The notes below the pieces were generated by a model. The model saw nothing but the letters and a program-made list of their open reading frames with translations. It was not told the DNA's origin and searched no databases. Of a DNA stretch of 23,521 bases, positions 16,472 to 23,395 are shown in pieces. Each line of letters starts with the position of its first letter. Position 1 is the stretch's first letter. A program made the translations under genes and the position numbers. Location of the stretch: IMG/VR virus record IMGVR_UViG_3300027494_000019, positions 1 through 23,521 of that record; one strand, given 5' to 3'. The stretch comes from a virus.

Positions 16472-18313
16472 TTAAATTAAAATTGGTGTAAATCCCGCAG
16501 CTACTATTTTATTTTCAGTAGTCATAATGTCATTATAGCATTTAGAGCCCCATTTAGCTAACATTAAAGCAGTATAATTATCTTTTCTTGCTCTATTAGG
16601 AGAATTGGAACGCTTTAAGTGTTGAGGAAGGTCAAAATTAACAGACCCACGGCTGCTGGTAGTGAACTCAACTAGTGAGCATTGCTTCTTAGTGTTATAG
16701 ACAAGCAAATCTTGGTGTTCAATTAGGTCTAACTTGTTCCAGTCTTTGTTTTCTTCTACGAAGATTATGTCTTCTGGTATTCTTTTATTTATTTCTTCAT
16801 TAAAGAAGGTTTCGTTAGCTACTGTCTTTGAAGCAAACCAGATTTTCTTATAGTCAATTGCCGCTTGTAGATTTTCATTACCTCTTCTAATGAAGGTAGT
16901 AGTGAATACTTGAGTTACTGCTATTTGTTTATTTTCAAGGTTATATTGACTCTTGGCTTTCTGAACCATCTTTGTGTATTCAATGCCTTCAAGATCGGAA
17001 TCGAAGTCAATAAACTTAATCTTCTCAGACTCTGAGTTTACGAATTGAGATTCATTATAAGTGTTGAAGAAAATATCAGCACCAGCATTATCACATATGA
17101 TATAAACAATATTAAAGCTAGTCATTAAGTAATGAAAGTATTTAATGTGAGTATTTAAACTGCCAAGACCAGCATAAGCATGAACGAGAACGTCATTTTT
17201 GTTTTCTCTGTCTATTTCCAAAATAGCCATTGCAAAATAGTCAGCATTTGGACTGTCGCTCATGTTGGGGTCCATTGCTAAGATATATTGCTTGCCGCTA
17301 TCTCCTCTAATTTGGGAGTGAGGTCTCTCTTCAAACTTAAGAGTGCATTCTTCCATCTTCTTCATGCTGAAGTAAGAGTCGCTACCATCAGTAAATTGAG
17401 CGCAATACTCTCTCAAGAAAGAAGCGTGAGAAGATCCGCCGTTTTGCGCCTCTTCTGTAATTGAAGAATCTATCATCTCTGGAGGAAGAGACTCATAGCT
17501 TAATTGAGAAACGAAATAAGTAGCACTTGTTGGCTCCTTTGAATAAATATTATCGCACCACTCTTTATAAGTCTTATAGAGGTTCTCAAAAGTATAAGAA
17601 GCAGAAGACAGAGCGATCATTTTGGAAGTATTCTTGAACTCCATGCGGTCAGCTTCAGTCATTGCGCCTTGTGCAATTAATTCATTCTCTTGTTCGCGAA
17701 TACTAATACGTTCTTTAATGTCTTGAGGCACGATCAAGAAGGGCATTAATACATTTTTGATGATGTCTTCTGGCAATAAGAGAAACTCATCAAGCACAAG
17801 AACATTAGCGCGGAAACCGCGAATCTTTTCGCCGCTTAGAGGAATAGCTTTTATTGAACCTTCGTTAATTGACCAGTCGTATTCATCATTACGCTTTGAC
17901 TTTGCGCCGAATGCTTGCATCAAAAGGTCTGCGCCTTTAGATTCGGTAATCTTTTCTATTGAATTGAAAATGCTTCTTGCTGTTCTGAAGGTTGGGCCAG
18001 CAATTAAGATTTTGCTCTTAGGTTCAAAGATGCATTGTAGGAAACAAAACACCGCAGCAGAGAAAGATTTAGAAGCACCGCGACCCCACACGTTCATGCA
18101 GAAGTTTCGGTTCAACATTCCTTTAATTACAATCTCTTGATAAGGCCATAATTTTATACCAGAAATTAGCTCTGTAGTTATCCCTATATTTGAACGCAAA
18201 AACTTAGCTAAAGTTATCTTAGCTTCCTTATCTTCAAGAGTATCTTTTAGTCTAGAATATTCATCATTTAGATTTGGGATTATTCTATTGTATTTCTCTG
18301 GGGTATACCACAT
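16472..18313 (-). CDS. terL: Terminase large subunit (packaging ATPase-nuclease)
   Basis: This 613-residue protein carries the full set of terminase motifs. The ATPase has Walker A WGRGASKS at residues 76-83, Walker B VLVLDEF with Asp175-Glu176, and a coupling motif SSAS at 236-239. The RNase H-like nuclease has candidate metal-binding aspartates Asp348 (ILAMDP), Asp408 (IICDN) and Asp578 (RKDNYTALMLAKW). It drives ATP-dependent translocation of DNA into the prohead through the portal and cuts the concatemer. Length matches T4-type terminases (about 610 residues). It lies one base after the ERCC4-type nuclease gene and 24 bases before portal. No Shine-Dalgarno sequence is visible (CTATAATATG), suggesting coupling to upstream translation. 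Confidence 0.96.
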   Translation of the reverse strand: MWYTPEKYNRIIPNLNDEYSRLKDTLEDKEAKITLAKFLRSNIGITTELISGIKLWPYQEIVIKGMLNRNFCMNVWGRGASKSFSAAVFCFLQCIFEPKSKILIAGPTFRTARSIFNSIEKITESKGADLLMQAFGAKSKRNDEYDWSINEGSIKAIPLSGEKIRGFRANVLVLDEFLLLPEDIIKNVLMPFLIVPQDIKERISIREQENELIAQGAMTEADRMEFKNTSKMIALSSASYTFENLYKTYKEWCDNIYSKEPTSATYFVSQLSYESLPPEMIDSSITEEAQNGGSSHASFLREYCAQFTDGSDSYFSMKKMEECTLKFEERPHSQIRGDSGKQYILAMDPNMSDSPNADYFAMAILEIDRENKNDVLVHAYAGLGSLNTHIKYFHYLMTSFNIVYIICDNAGADIFFNTYNESQFVNSESEKIKFIDFDSDLEGIEYTKMVQKAKSQYNLENKQIAVTQVFTTTFIRRGNENLQAAIDYKKIWFASKTVANETFFNEEINKRIPEDIIFVEENKDWNKLDLIEHQDLLVYNTKKQCSLVEFTTSSRGSVNFDLPQHLKRSNSPNRARKDNYTALMLAKWGSKCYNDIMTTENKIVAAGFTPILI

Positions 18314-18314
18314 A

Positions 18315-19253
18315 TTATAGCATTTTTAGGTCGTAGCAAAGCTGGAGATCGTATTTAAAAAAGTTCTCATCAGTAGAGAACATCTTTTCTATGATTCGAA
18401 CAGACTCTTTGCGCCCTTTTGCAAATAAGAATTGCACATGGGGATATTTCTGAATCAACTCTCTGACATTATGGAATATAAACTCAGGGTTTACCTTTGT
18501 AGCTTTCTTGTATACATGAGGAAGATAATTAAAAGACAGAGCATTACTTAAACTCTCTTCTACAATGATAACCATGTTAGCTTTGGCTTCGCTGGCTTTC
18601 TCAATCTCTCGACAAAACCTTTCGTAACCGGCGCTTAGTGTTCCAATGAAATCAGAAATAGACTTTCTCTCAAAGTAAAGCTTGCCATCATAACTTGGAT
18701 GACTAAACCCATAGTCTCCAAACTTAAGAGTACGAACTTCAGATGCCATATTAAATATAAACGGCTTCTGCTCTCGCGTATCAATGTAAATGATTGACCC
18801 TTTGGTTTGTAATGGTGCTAAATTATCTAAACTCTCTGGGTATATGTATTTATTTTTAAATCCAAGATCTCCAGTGAACTGATAATAATCACCAAAAATT
18901 TCTTGTAAGTAAATAACGCTCGGGCTCAAGACACTGCGAAGCTCAACTTGAGATGGAGTATATGCTAGACCTTTCTTTTCTTTTCTCTTGATGAGAAAGT
19001 CTTTGCAGTACTCTTTCTGTTTCTCTAGTGATTGAGCTTTGAGCCAGTTTTTTAGATTATTTTTATTGTTAAAGTCAGTATTAAAGTACTGCTCTTTATT
19101 CTTGTAAATAATTATGGAGTTATCGAAAGCATCATAGCGAGGATGATGTTGTTGATAGTACTCTATTACTCTTAGTTTGTGAGCTTTGAGATGGCGATTA
19201 AAGTCTGCATCTACCTCATAAGCTTTTTGACATATTTTACATGTTTCAGCCAT
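18315..19253 (-). CDS. ERCC4-fold nuclease with N-terminal C2H2 zinc finger
   Basis: The 312-residue product combines two recognisable parts. Residues 5-25 are a textbook C2H2 finger: Cys5-x2-Cys8-x12-His21-x3-His25. Residues 153-260 show the XPF/MUS81 ERCC4 nuclease signature: IYIDTREQ (Asp158, Arg160, Glu161), FGDYGF (Asp180), FERKSISDF (Glu195-Arg196-Lys197, Asp201), then YERFCREIEKA. ERCC4 enzymes cut branched or flapped DNA with metal bound at the ERKxxxD motif. Residues 30-145 are unassigned and Lys/Tyr-rich. The start overlaps the upstream gene by 8 bases and is preceded by GAGGTG. Placement immediately before terminase suggests a role in resolving branched DNA before packaging, as endonuclease VII does in T4; a homing or recombination role is possible. 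The domain call is strong, the role inferred. Confidence 0.85.
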   Translation of the reverse strand: MAETCKICQKAYEVDADFNRHLKAHKLRVIEYYQQHHPRYDAFDNSIIIYKNKEQYFNTDFNNKNNLKNWLKAQSLEKQKEYCKDFLIKRKEKKGLAYTPSQVELRSVLSPSVIYLQEIFGDYYQFTGDLGFKNKYIYPESLDNLAPLQTKGSIIYIDTREQKPFIFNMASEVRTLKFGDYGFSHPSYDGKLYFERKSISDFIGTLSAGYERFCREIEKASEAKANMVIIVEESLSNALSFNYLPHVYKKATKVNPEFIFHNVRELIQKYPHVQFLFAKGRKESVRIIEKMFSTDENFFKYDLQLCYDLKML

Positions 19254-20364
19254 TTAACACCTCGTCCTCTGAAATTCCTAAGATACGGCACTTGATTTCA
19301 TCCATTGTAGAGAGGCGATCTATTTCATTCTTTACCATCGCCTTTCTCCTTTCAGCAAGTTTTAATAATTGCATACGAGATTCTTCTTCTTTCCACATTT
19401 GAACTAGATTAAGGATGCTGGCGTTCTCTTTTATTTGCTTGCTAAGACGATCACTTCGCTTTACCTTAAGGTCATTAAGAAGTTTTTGTTGGCGAATGGT
19501 CGATTGGTTATATTCGTCTCTTGCTCCACTGATTGCTTCAATGAGAGCCATTGGCAATTTGCCGCCGCCATCAATTTCTACATCAATTTGATTTTGAAGA
19601 GTTTGAATTGTCTCTTGAATATTAGCAGAGATAACTACTTCAGTAGCTAGAACAATGTATTGATCTACTTCTTCTTGAGTGAGGTCTGGTTTATCAAATG
19701 TATAACGAACAAAAGAGCTTTCAAATAACTCACGATCAATGTTAGAAGAGTAACTATTTATCTGATGCAAGAAACGATAAGTGTGCATGTATCCAATGAT
19801 AGCATTAACAGAAGCCTTCTGGCGTGAAGTGACTTTATCTTTATCAATACCTTCATGAACATACTTGTTGATTCGAAAAAGCATGCGCTCAAAAGTCTTT
19901 GGCGGCATGTATTGAGAATCTGCAAGACTCTCTGTATCTCTTTGTGAGACTGGACCTGCTTGAATTACTTTCTGGTCAAGAGTCTTAATGAAATCAATTA
20001 CAGTACGAGTTTCTTGACTGAGGCTAGTAAGGTTTTGATTATTGAAAATACTTTTAGTAATCTCAAGTGCGCCCATTGAACCTGCATTGTTAGCAGTAAA
20101 CTCTTTTTGTTCTGGAGATAGTTCAATCTTATCTTTTGCCAAGTACTCATACGAAGCCCTTGCTTTAATTTGTCTTGTGGATAAGAACTCTTTAACTTTC
20201 TTGCCGTGCCAACTTCTACCGTCTGCGCCTTCAATGTTAGGAAAAGCAACCCTAACAAGTTCAAGCAAAGAAGGAGGATTAGTAGGGCGATTGTTCCACT
20301 CATTTAAAATTGCCAGTCGCTGTTGGTCATTAAGTTCTTGAGGTTGGTTTTCATTTTCAGCCAT
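19246..20364 (-). CDS. Putative terminase small subunit-like DNA-binding protein
   Basis: The 372-residue product is mostly helical. Residues 12-68 (DQQRLAILNEWNNRP, LLELVRVAFPN, DGRSWHGKKVKEFLSTRQ) look like a helix-turn-helix DNA-binding domain. Residues 265-360 form a long charged helical region (ARDEYNQSTIRQQKLLNDLK, ERRKAMVKNEIDRL) suited to oligomerisation. It lies two genes upstream of the terminase large subunit, and overlaps both neighbours by 8 bases. GGAGAAG lies about 9 bases before the ATG. Position and architecture (HTH then coiled coil) match a small terminase that recognises packaging DNA, but the protein is about twice the usual length and no specific family was recognised. 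A transcription regulator is the main alternative. Confidence 0.5.
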   Translation of the reverse strand: MAENENQPQELNDQQRLAILNEWNNRPTNPPSLLELVRVAFPNIEGADGRSWHGKKVKEFLSTRQIKARASYEYLAKDKIELSPEQKEFTANNAGSMGALEITKSIFNNQNLTSLSQETRTVIDFIKTLDQKVIQAGPVSQRDTESLADSQYMPPKTFERMLFRINKYVHEGIDKDKVTSRQKASVNAIIGYMHTYRFLHQINSYSSNIDRELFESSFVRYTFDKPDLTQEEVDQYIVLATEVVISANIQETIQTLQNQIDVEIDGGGKLPMALIEAISGARDEYNQSTIRQQKLLNDLKVKRSDRLSKQIKENASILNLVQMWKEEESRMQLLKLAERRKAMVKNEIDRLSTMDEIKCRILGISEDEVLNG

Positions 20365-21049
20365 AAATTTCTACTTCTCCATTCACAATGCACTTCTTAG
20401 CTTTTACAAGTATAGAACGCTTTAAGTTCTTTATTTGCTTGTATCCGGGGGAACGATTCTTTTCAGTGGTCTTGAATCCTAGAACTTTTGCAACTTCTTC
20501 TTCTCTCTGATTTCTCAAGCAAAGCATTTCATAAACTATCCACTCTGCTGGCTTTAATACTTTTCTTAATGCTGATGATAAACTCTGAGTACTTCTTAGA
20601 AGGTCAAAACCTTCGTTAGTCATGTCGTGAACTTCTTTAATATGATTCTCAAGAGGGAGGGTTACTTTTGTATTGAAAGCGTCTTTCTTATTGTTTTCCC
20701 AATGAGCATACAAGGGGCACTTCTTACACTGTTCTCCATATATTGAACAAGAATCATCCCACTCTGCCGCCGCACACTTCAAACAAGGTCTGGCATAATT
20801 ACCATAGTTGTTTCTTATAATGTTTTTTATTTGATTGGATATGATAATGTTTAACCAAGGGGCAAGGGGTTTTTTCTGATCGTATAGACTCCATTTTTTA
20901 TAAATATGAATCCTCAATATCTGCTCAACGTCCTCGAAATCAATCCAAGACAATGCGGCAAGGTTCCACTTGTTTTTGCGTTTGCGAATTTCTTCGTCTA
21001 CGATAGCAATGTTCTTTTCAAAGGTTTCTTTTTGGACTTTTTGAGCCAT
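20357..21049 (-). CDS. Sigma-70-family-like phage sigma factor with cysteine-rich insertion
   Basis: The 230-residue protein has the two parts of a compact sigma factor. Residues 36-80 (WIDFEDVEQILRIHIYKKW, then PLAPWLNIIISNQIKNIIR) match region 2, which binds core polymerase and the -10 element. Residues 157-220 (LRKVLKPAEWIVYEMLCLRN, EEEVAKVLGF, then a recognition-helix-like KQIKNLKRSILVKAKK) match region 4. Between them lies Cys89-x2-Cys92-x8-Cys101-x6-Cys108-x2-Cys111, probably a zinc-binding insertion. The length is close to that of T4 late sigma gp55. AAGG precedes the ATG by 10 bases; one base separates it from the zinc-ribbon gene, and it overlaps the next gene by 8. It may drive the late head genes downstream. 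The domain call rests on pattern recognition; an HTH regulator is the alternative. Confidence 0.75.
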   Translation of the reverse strand: MAQKVQKETFEKNIAIVDEEIRKRKNKWNLAALSWIDFEDVEQILRIHIYKKWSLYDQKKPLAPWLNIIISNQIKNIIRNNYGNYARPCLKCAAAEWDDSCSIYGEQCKKCPLYAHWENNKKDAFNTKVTLPLENHIKEVHDMTNEGFDLLRSTQSLSSALRKVLKPAEWIVYEMLCLRNQREEEVAKVLGFKTTEKNRSPGYKQIKNLKRSILVKAKKCIVNGEVEIYG

Positions 21050-21050
21050 T

Positions 21051-21452
21051 TTATTTTTGCCTTAATGTACCGGCTTCTTTTTTAAACATTTTAAGAGTAT
21101 CTTTTACAGAGAGACCTTCTGCTCCTCTTGCTCCAAAACCTGCCATGCTGTCTGGCATTGTTGCGGCAATCTTTGCAAGAGATTCTTTTCTTGGGCCTTC
21201 CGCTTGATACTCAACTTCTAAACCATTTTTTAAATCAGGAATTGATGCATCATTTTCTTCATCATCGCTTTCATCATCGTCCTGCTCGTCATACTCTTCT
21301 TGAGCGCGAACTTTGTTTTCTCTTGCCTTTTTATCTTGTGGCTTTTCTACGATAACACCATAGAATGCTGTGCCACACGCAGAGCAAAACTTTGGCTTTG
21401 CTTGAGCGTACAAATTAGGATTTCCACATTGAGAGCAGTAAATTTTTTGCAT
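21051..21452 (-). CDS. Zinc-ribbon protein with acidic linker
   Basis: The 133-residue product begins with a zinc ribbon: Cys6-x2-Cys9, then Cys23-x2-Cys26. A short basic stretch is followed by an extreme acidic run at about residues 52-68 (EEYDEQDDDESDDEEND). The C-terminal 50 residues include DSMAGFGARGAEGLSVKDTL and a basic helix (FKKEAGTLRQK). Nothing identifies an enzyme. It is the first gene of the minus-strand array and directly precedes the sigma-like gene with a one-base gap, so it could be a transcription accessory protein. That is guilt by association only. A good sigma-70-type promoter sits immediately upstream, leaving a leader of only about 7 bases without a Shine-Dalgarno sequence. 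Confidence 0.7.
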   Translation of the reverse strand: MQKIYCSQCGNPNLYAQAKPKFCSACGTAFYGVIVEKPQDKKARENKVRAQEEYDEQDDDESDDEENDASIPDLKNGLEVEYQAEGPRKESLAKIAATMPDSMAGFGARGAEGLSVKDTLKMFKKEAGTLRQK

Positions 21453-21465
21453 AATTCATTAATTT

Positions 21466-21494
21466 ATTATAGTTTAATAACGGTAAAAAAGCAA
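21466..21494 (-). promoter_or_regulatory. Sigma-70-type promoter of the packaging/head array
   Basis: On the minus strand TTGCTT (21494-21489) is followed by a 17-base spacer and a perfect TATAAT (21471-21466). The predicted start is near 21459, giving a leader of about 7 bases to the ATG at 21452. This is a host-type promoter, unlike the AT-rich elements before the late genes, so the zinc-ribbon and sigma-like genes could be expressed early or mid-infection. Confidence 0.65.
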
Positions 21495-21510
21495 GTGTAA
21501 TTGTAATAGA

Positions 21511-21786
21511 ATGAAGTATTCATTTAAGAATTACGAAAAAGTTGAATACACCATTAATTGGGTCAAACCCCCTAAAGGGTGCTACGGTATATGCGATTCC
21601 CCAGAGATGGAGAATCCAAAGATAAAGATTGACCCTAAATTAACCAAACAAAAGACAGTCAACATTCTAATACATGAAGTATTACACGCATTTTTCTGGC
21701 AAGAATCAGAAACAAAAGTAACTAAATGCGCGAACACTTTATCAAGACTCATCCACCAAAGGATGAAACAAAAGTTTAATGAATGA
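21511..21786 (+). CDS. Small HExxH putative zinc metallopeptidase
   Basis: This 91-residue plus-strand protein contains NILIHEVLHAFFWQ, an HExxH zinc-binding motif at residues His54-Glu55-x2-His58, in a predicted helix. The rest fits a minimal gluzincin/SprT-like core: two strands before the helix (EYTINWVKPP, PKIKIDP) and one helix after it (ANTLSRLIHQRMKQK). A third zinc ligand is not certain; Glu62 or later acidic residues are candidates. Such mini-proteins of about 90-120 residues are common in phages and their substrates are unknown. It is one of two plus-strand genes in the window, diverges from the zinc-ribbon gene and overlaps the PhoH gene tail-to-tail by 11 bases. No good ribosome site precedes the ATG. 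Confidence 0.78.
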   Translation: MKYSFKNYEKVEYTINWVKPPKGCYGICDSPEMENPKIKIDPKLTKQKTVNILIHEVLHAFFWQESETKVTKCANTLSRLIHQRMKQKFNE

Positions 21787-22498
21787 TTGACTTGTATTTA
21801 GTAATCTTATCAACAATAAAGCGAGTAATACCACTTCTCATAATATCTTCTTGCCCAAGCTTAAAGTATTGAATGCCATTGTCTCGGCTATCTTGGTCTT
21901 GGAAGATATCACAGAACTCTTTGAACCCAGACTTCTTGCCTAGGTCATTTTGCATAATAGTATCACCACAAATAAATAGCTTACTAAATTTACCCATTCG
22001 GGTTGCCGCCGTTACAAGAGAATCAAACATCATGTTCTGACCCTCATCCAAAATAACGGAATTAACGTTAAAGGTATAGCCGCGAAGCAGAGAAACAGGG
22101 TAAGTTTTGATCCTTTCTTGCTTATTTAGTAATTCGATGCTGGATTTATTTAGTAATTCTTCTAGCTTATCAAATAGAGGTACGTTATAGAAGAAAGTCT
22201 TTTCGTCTAAGTCGCCAGTTAAGAAGCCAGTTTGACCATCTGTGCTTTGAATTAGGGATCGGATATATACAATATCAGAAATCTTTTTAGCCTTTAGTAA
22301 TTCTAGCGAGCAATAAACACTCAGTAGAGTCTTGGCTGTGCCGGGAAGCCCATCTAGAATGATTATATTAGTAGACTTGTCTAAGGCCGCTTGAATAATT
22401 TGTTCTTGTTTCGGGGTCCATTTTAATTTACGAATTTCAAAGTCATCTTTTACTTTGTCTTTTTGAGAAACGTGGGGGGAGTTATCTTTTTTTGACAT
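21776..22498 (-). CDS. phoH: PhoH-like P-loop ATPase
   Basis: The 240-residue protein has the PhoH order of motifs: a Q-motif-like LKWTPKQEQIIQAAL start (residues 25-39), Walker A GLPGTAKT at 50-57, the family-typical GFLTGDLDEK at 91-100, Walker B VILDEGQN with Asp151-Glu152, and CGDTxQND at 177-184. The usual G-P-A-G-T-G-K-T and D-E-A-Q-N are slightly altered (A55 for G, G153 for A). PhoH proteins are predicted RNA-directed ATPases, frequent in phages of aquatic bacteria; their job in infection is not settled. AAGG lies 9 bases before the ATG. A good promoter lies upstream, inside the opposing gene. Confidence 0.93.
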   Translation of the reverse strand: MSKKDNSPHVSQKDKVKDDFEIRKLKWTPKQEQIIQAALDKSTNIIILDGLPGTAKTLLSVYCSLELLKAKKISDIVYIRSLIQSTDGQTGFLTGDLDEKTFFYNVPLFDKLEELLNKSSIELLNKQERIKTYPVSLLRGYTFNVNSVILDEGQNMMFDSLVTAATRMGKFSKLFICGDTIMQNDLGKKSGFKEFCDIFQDQDSRDNGIQYFKLGQEDIMRSGITRFIVDKITKYKSIIH

Positions 22499-22519
22499 TT
22501 TAATTAGCCTTACTATTTT
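22492..22519 (+). promoter_or_regulatory. Candidate promoter for the plus-strand cysteine-rich gene
   Basis: A perfect TTGACA at 22492-22497 is followed after 16 bases by TATTTT (22514-22519), four of six matches to the -10 consensus. The start would be near 22526, about 14 bases before the ATG at 22540, with no Shine-Dalgarno sequence. The -35 overlaps the first codon of the divergent PhoH gene. Confidence 0.4.
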
Positions 22520-22529
22520 AATTACATGT

Positions 22530-22557
22530 ATTATATATAATGAGGAACAAATTTCAA
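22530..22557 (-). promoter_or_regulatory. Sigma-70-type promoter of the PhoH gene
   Basis: On the minus strand TTGAAA (22557-22552) is followed by 16 bases and a perfect TATAAT (22535-22530). The predicted start near 22523 leaves a leader of about 25 bases with AAGG. The -35 lies inside the first codons of the opposing plus-strand gene, and the -10 is half of the perfect palindrome ATTATATATAAT (22530-22541). Confidence 0.6.
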
Positions 22558-22881
22558 GTTACAGTTGTGAACCCCAAGACTTGCAGGAAGAAGATTCGTT
22601 GTGAGGGGTGCGAACTGGCGTATAGTAAAGAGGATTATTTATTATTCTTCACTGTTCGTAAGCTTGTTTATTTTAATATGATTGCTGAAGATGGGAAGCA
22701 AATGAAGATTTGCGACTCTTGTTTAGTGTCTCTCGCTTCGATGACTTGCGCGAAATATGATTTACCATATATTACTATTATAATTAAAGGCGAGGAAAAT
22801 ACAAAACAAATAAATATCGAGTATAGTGGAGACAAATCTTTTGAGCAAGAATTACTAAAAGTCTTTAACAAGATCAATTAA
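22540..22881 (+). CDS. Small cysteine-rich putative zinc-binding protein
   Basis: The 113-residue product is not recognised. It contains Cys21-x2-Cys24 (RCEGC) and Cys58-x2-Cys61 (ICDSC) separated by 33 residues, the layout of a split zinc ribbon, plus Cys15 and Cys70. The N-terminal strand KFQVTVV and C-terminal strands (YITIIIKG, INIEYSG) flank the cysteine core. No signal peptide or membrane segment is visible. It diverges from the PhoH gene, with back-to-back promoters, and its last 27 bases overlap the end of the HNH gene on the other strand. The -10 of the PhoH promoter ends at its ATG, so transcription of one gene may hinder the other. Role unknown. Confidence 0.7.
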   Translation: MRNKFQVTVVNPKTCRKKIRCEGCELAYSKEDYLLFFTVRKLVYFNMIAEDGKQMKICDSCLVSLASMTCAKYDLPYITIIIKGEENTKQINIEYSGDKSFEQELLKVFNKIN

Positions 22882-23367
22882 TTTTTGCCGCGATTCTTCT
22901 GTTCTCTGATCTGGAGTAGTGATATTTTTATAATACTGCATTACTCCAATCATAGAATTAATATTGTTTTTATTTTTTAATGCATTACCTTCGAAAGAGA
23001 CAATCTTAACATTGTCTGGTACATAGCCCTTATTTGGGTCTATCCTATCTAATGATGCAGATCTTTTATTATCTACTCCTGACTTATATAGTATTTCGCA
23101 GCCCAAAATGGGGCAGATATTATTTTTAATCTTTATTAAATCCGCAAGAGTGAGGTTGAACTCTATATTTTTCTTTTTTGAACGCATCTTGGCGGCTCTC
23201 AATATTACTTTTCTTAAATAGTAATTTTCGCCATCCATAGGGTCTTCCATTTTTTCCTTTTGTCTCTCGTATTCTAGAGAATAACAACAAGTATTGCACT
23301 TGTCTTTTGATCTACTGAATTCTGTATCTTCTTTCTCAGCTTGACACACAGAACATTTGATTAACAT
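22855..23367 (-). CDS. HNH-type endonuclease with N-terminal zinc-binding segment
   Basis: The 170-residue product has two cysteine-based parts. Residues 5-28 (Cys5-x2-Cys8 ... Cys24-x2-Cys27) resemble a zinc ribbon. Residues 85-130 hold CPILGCEI, SLDRIDPNKGYVPDNVKIVS and the final Asn-rich helix (GNALKNK), a pattern characteristic of phage HNH nucleases in which SLDRID supplies the first metal-site residue. Such enzymes are often free-standing homing endonucleases; others nick DNA during packaging or repair. Its position at a divergent gene border is typical for homing genes, though no intron or intein is seen here. No ribosome site stands before the ATG; the start codon lies at the edge of a perfect inverted repeat. 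It overlaps the plus-strand gene by 27 bases. Confidence 0.82.
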   Translation of the reverse strand: MLIKCSVCQAEKEDTEFSRSKDKCNTCCYSLEYERQKEKMEDPMDGENYYLRKVILRAAKMRSKKKNIEFNLTLADLIKIKNNICPILGCEILYKSGVDNKRSASLDRIDPNKGYVPDNVKIVSFEGNALKNKNNINSMIGVMQYYKNITTPDQRTEESRQKLIDLVKDF

Positions 23368-23395
23368 TAGATATATCTACACAAGCTATATCTAA
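23367..23395. promoter_or_regulatory. Inverted repeat over the HNH gene start (hairpin or operator)
   Basis: TTAGATATA at 23367-23375 and TATATCTAA at 23387-23395 form a perfect 9-bp inverted repeat with an 11-base loop. The first arm contains the perfect 12-base palindrome TAGATATATCTA (23368-23379) and the second arm repeats its half-site. The repeat touches the first base of the HNH start codon. It could fold in the mRNA and limit translation, or bind a dimeric repressor. No T-tract follows, so it is not a terminator. Confidence 0.55.

Noticed and set aside
22855-23367. Intron or intein associated with the HNH gene
   Set aside because: Neighbouring genes are intact and no split gene or splicing-type junction is visible in the window.
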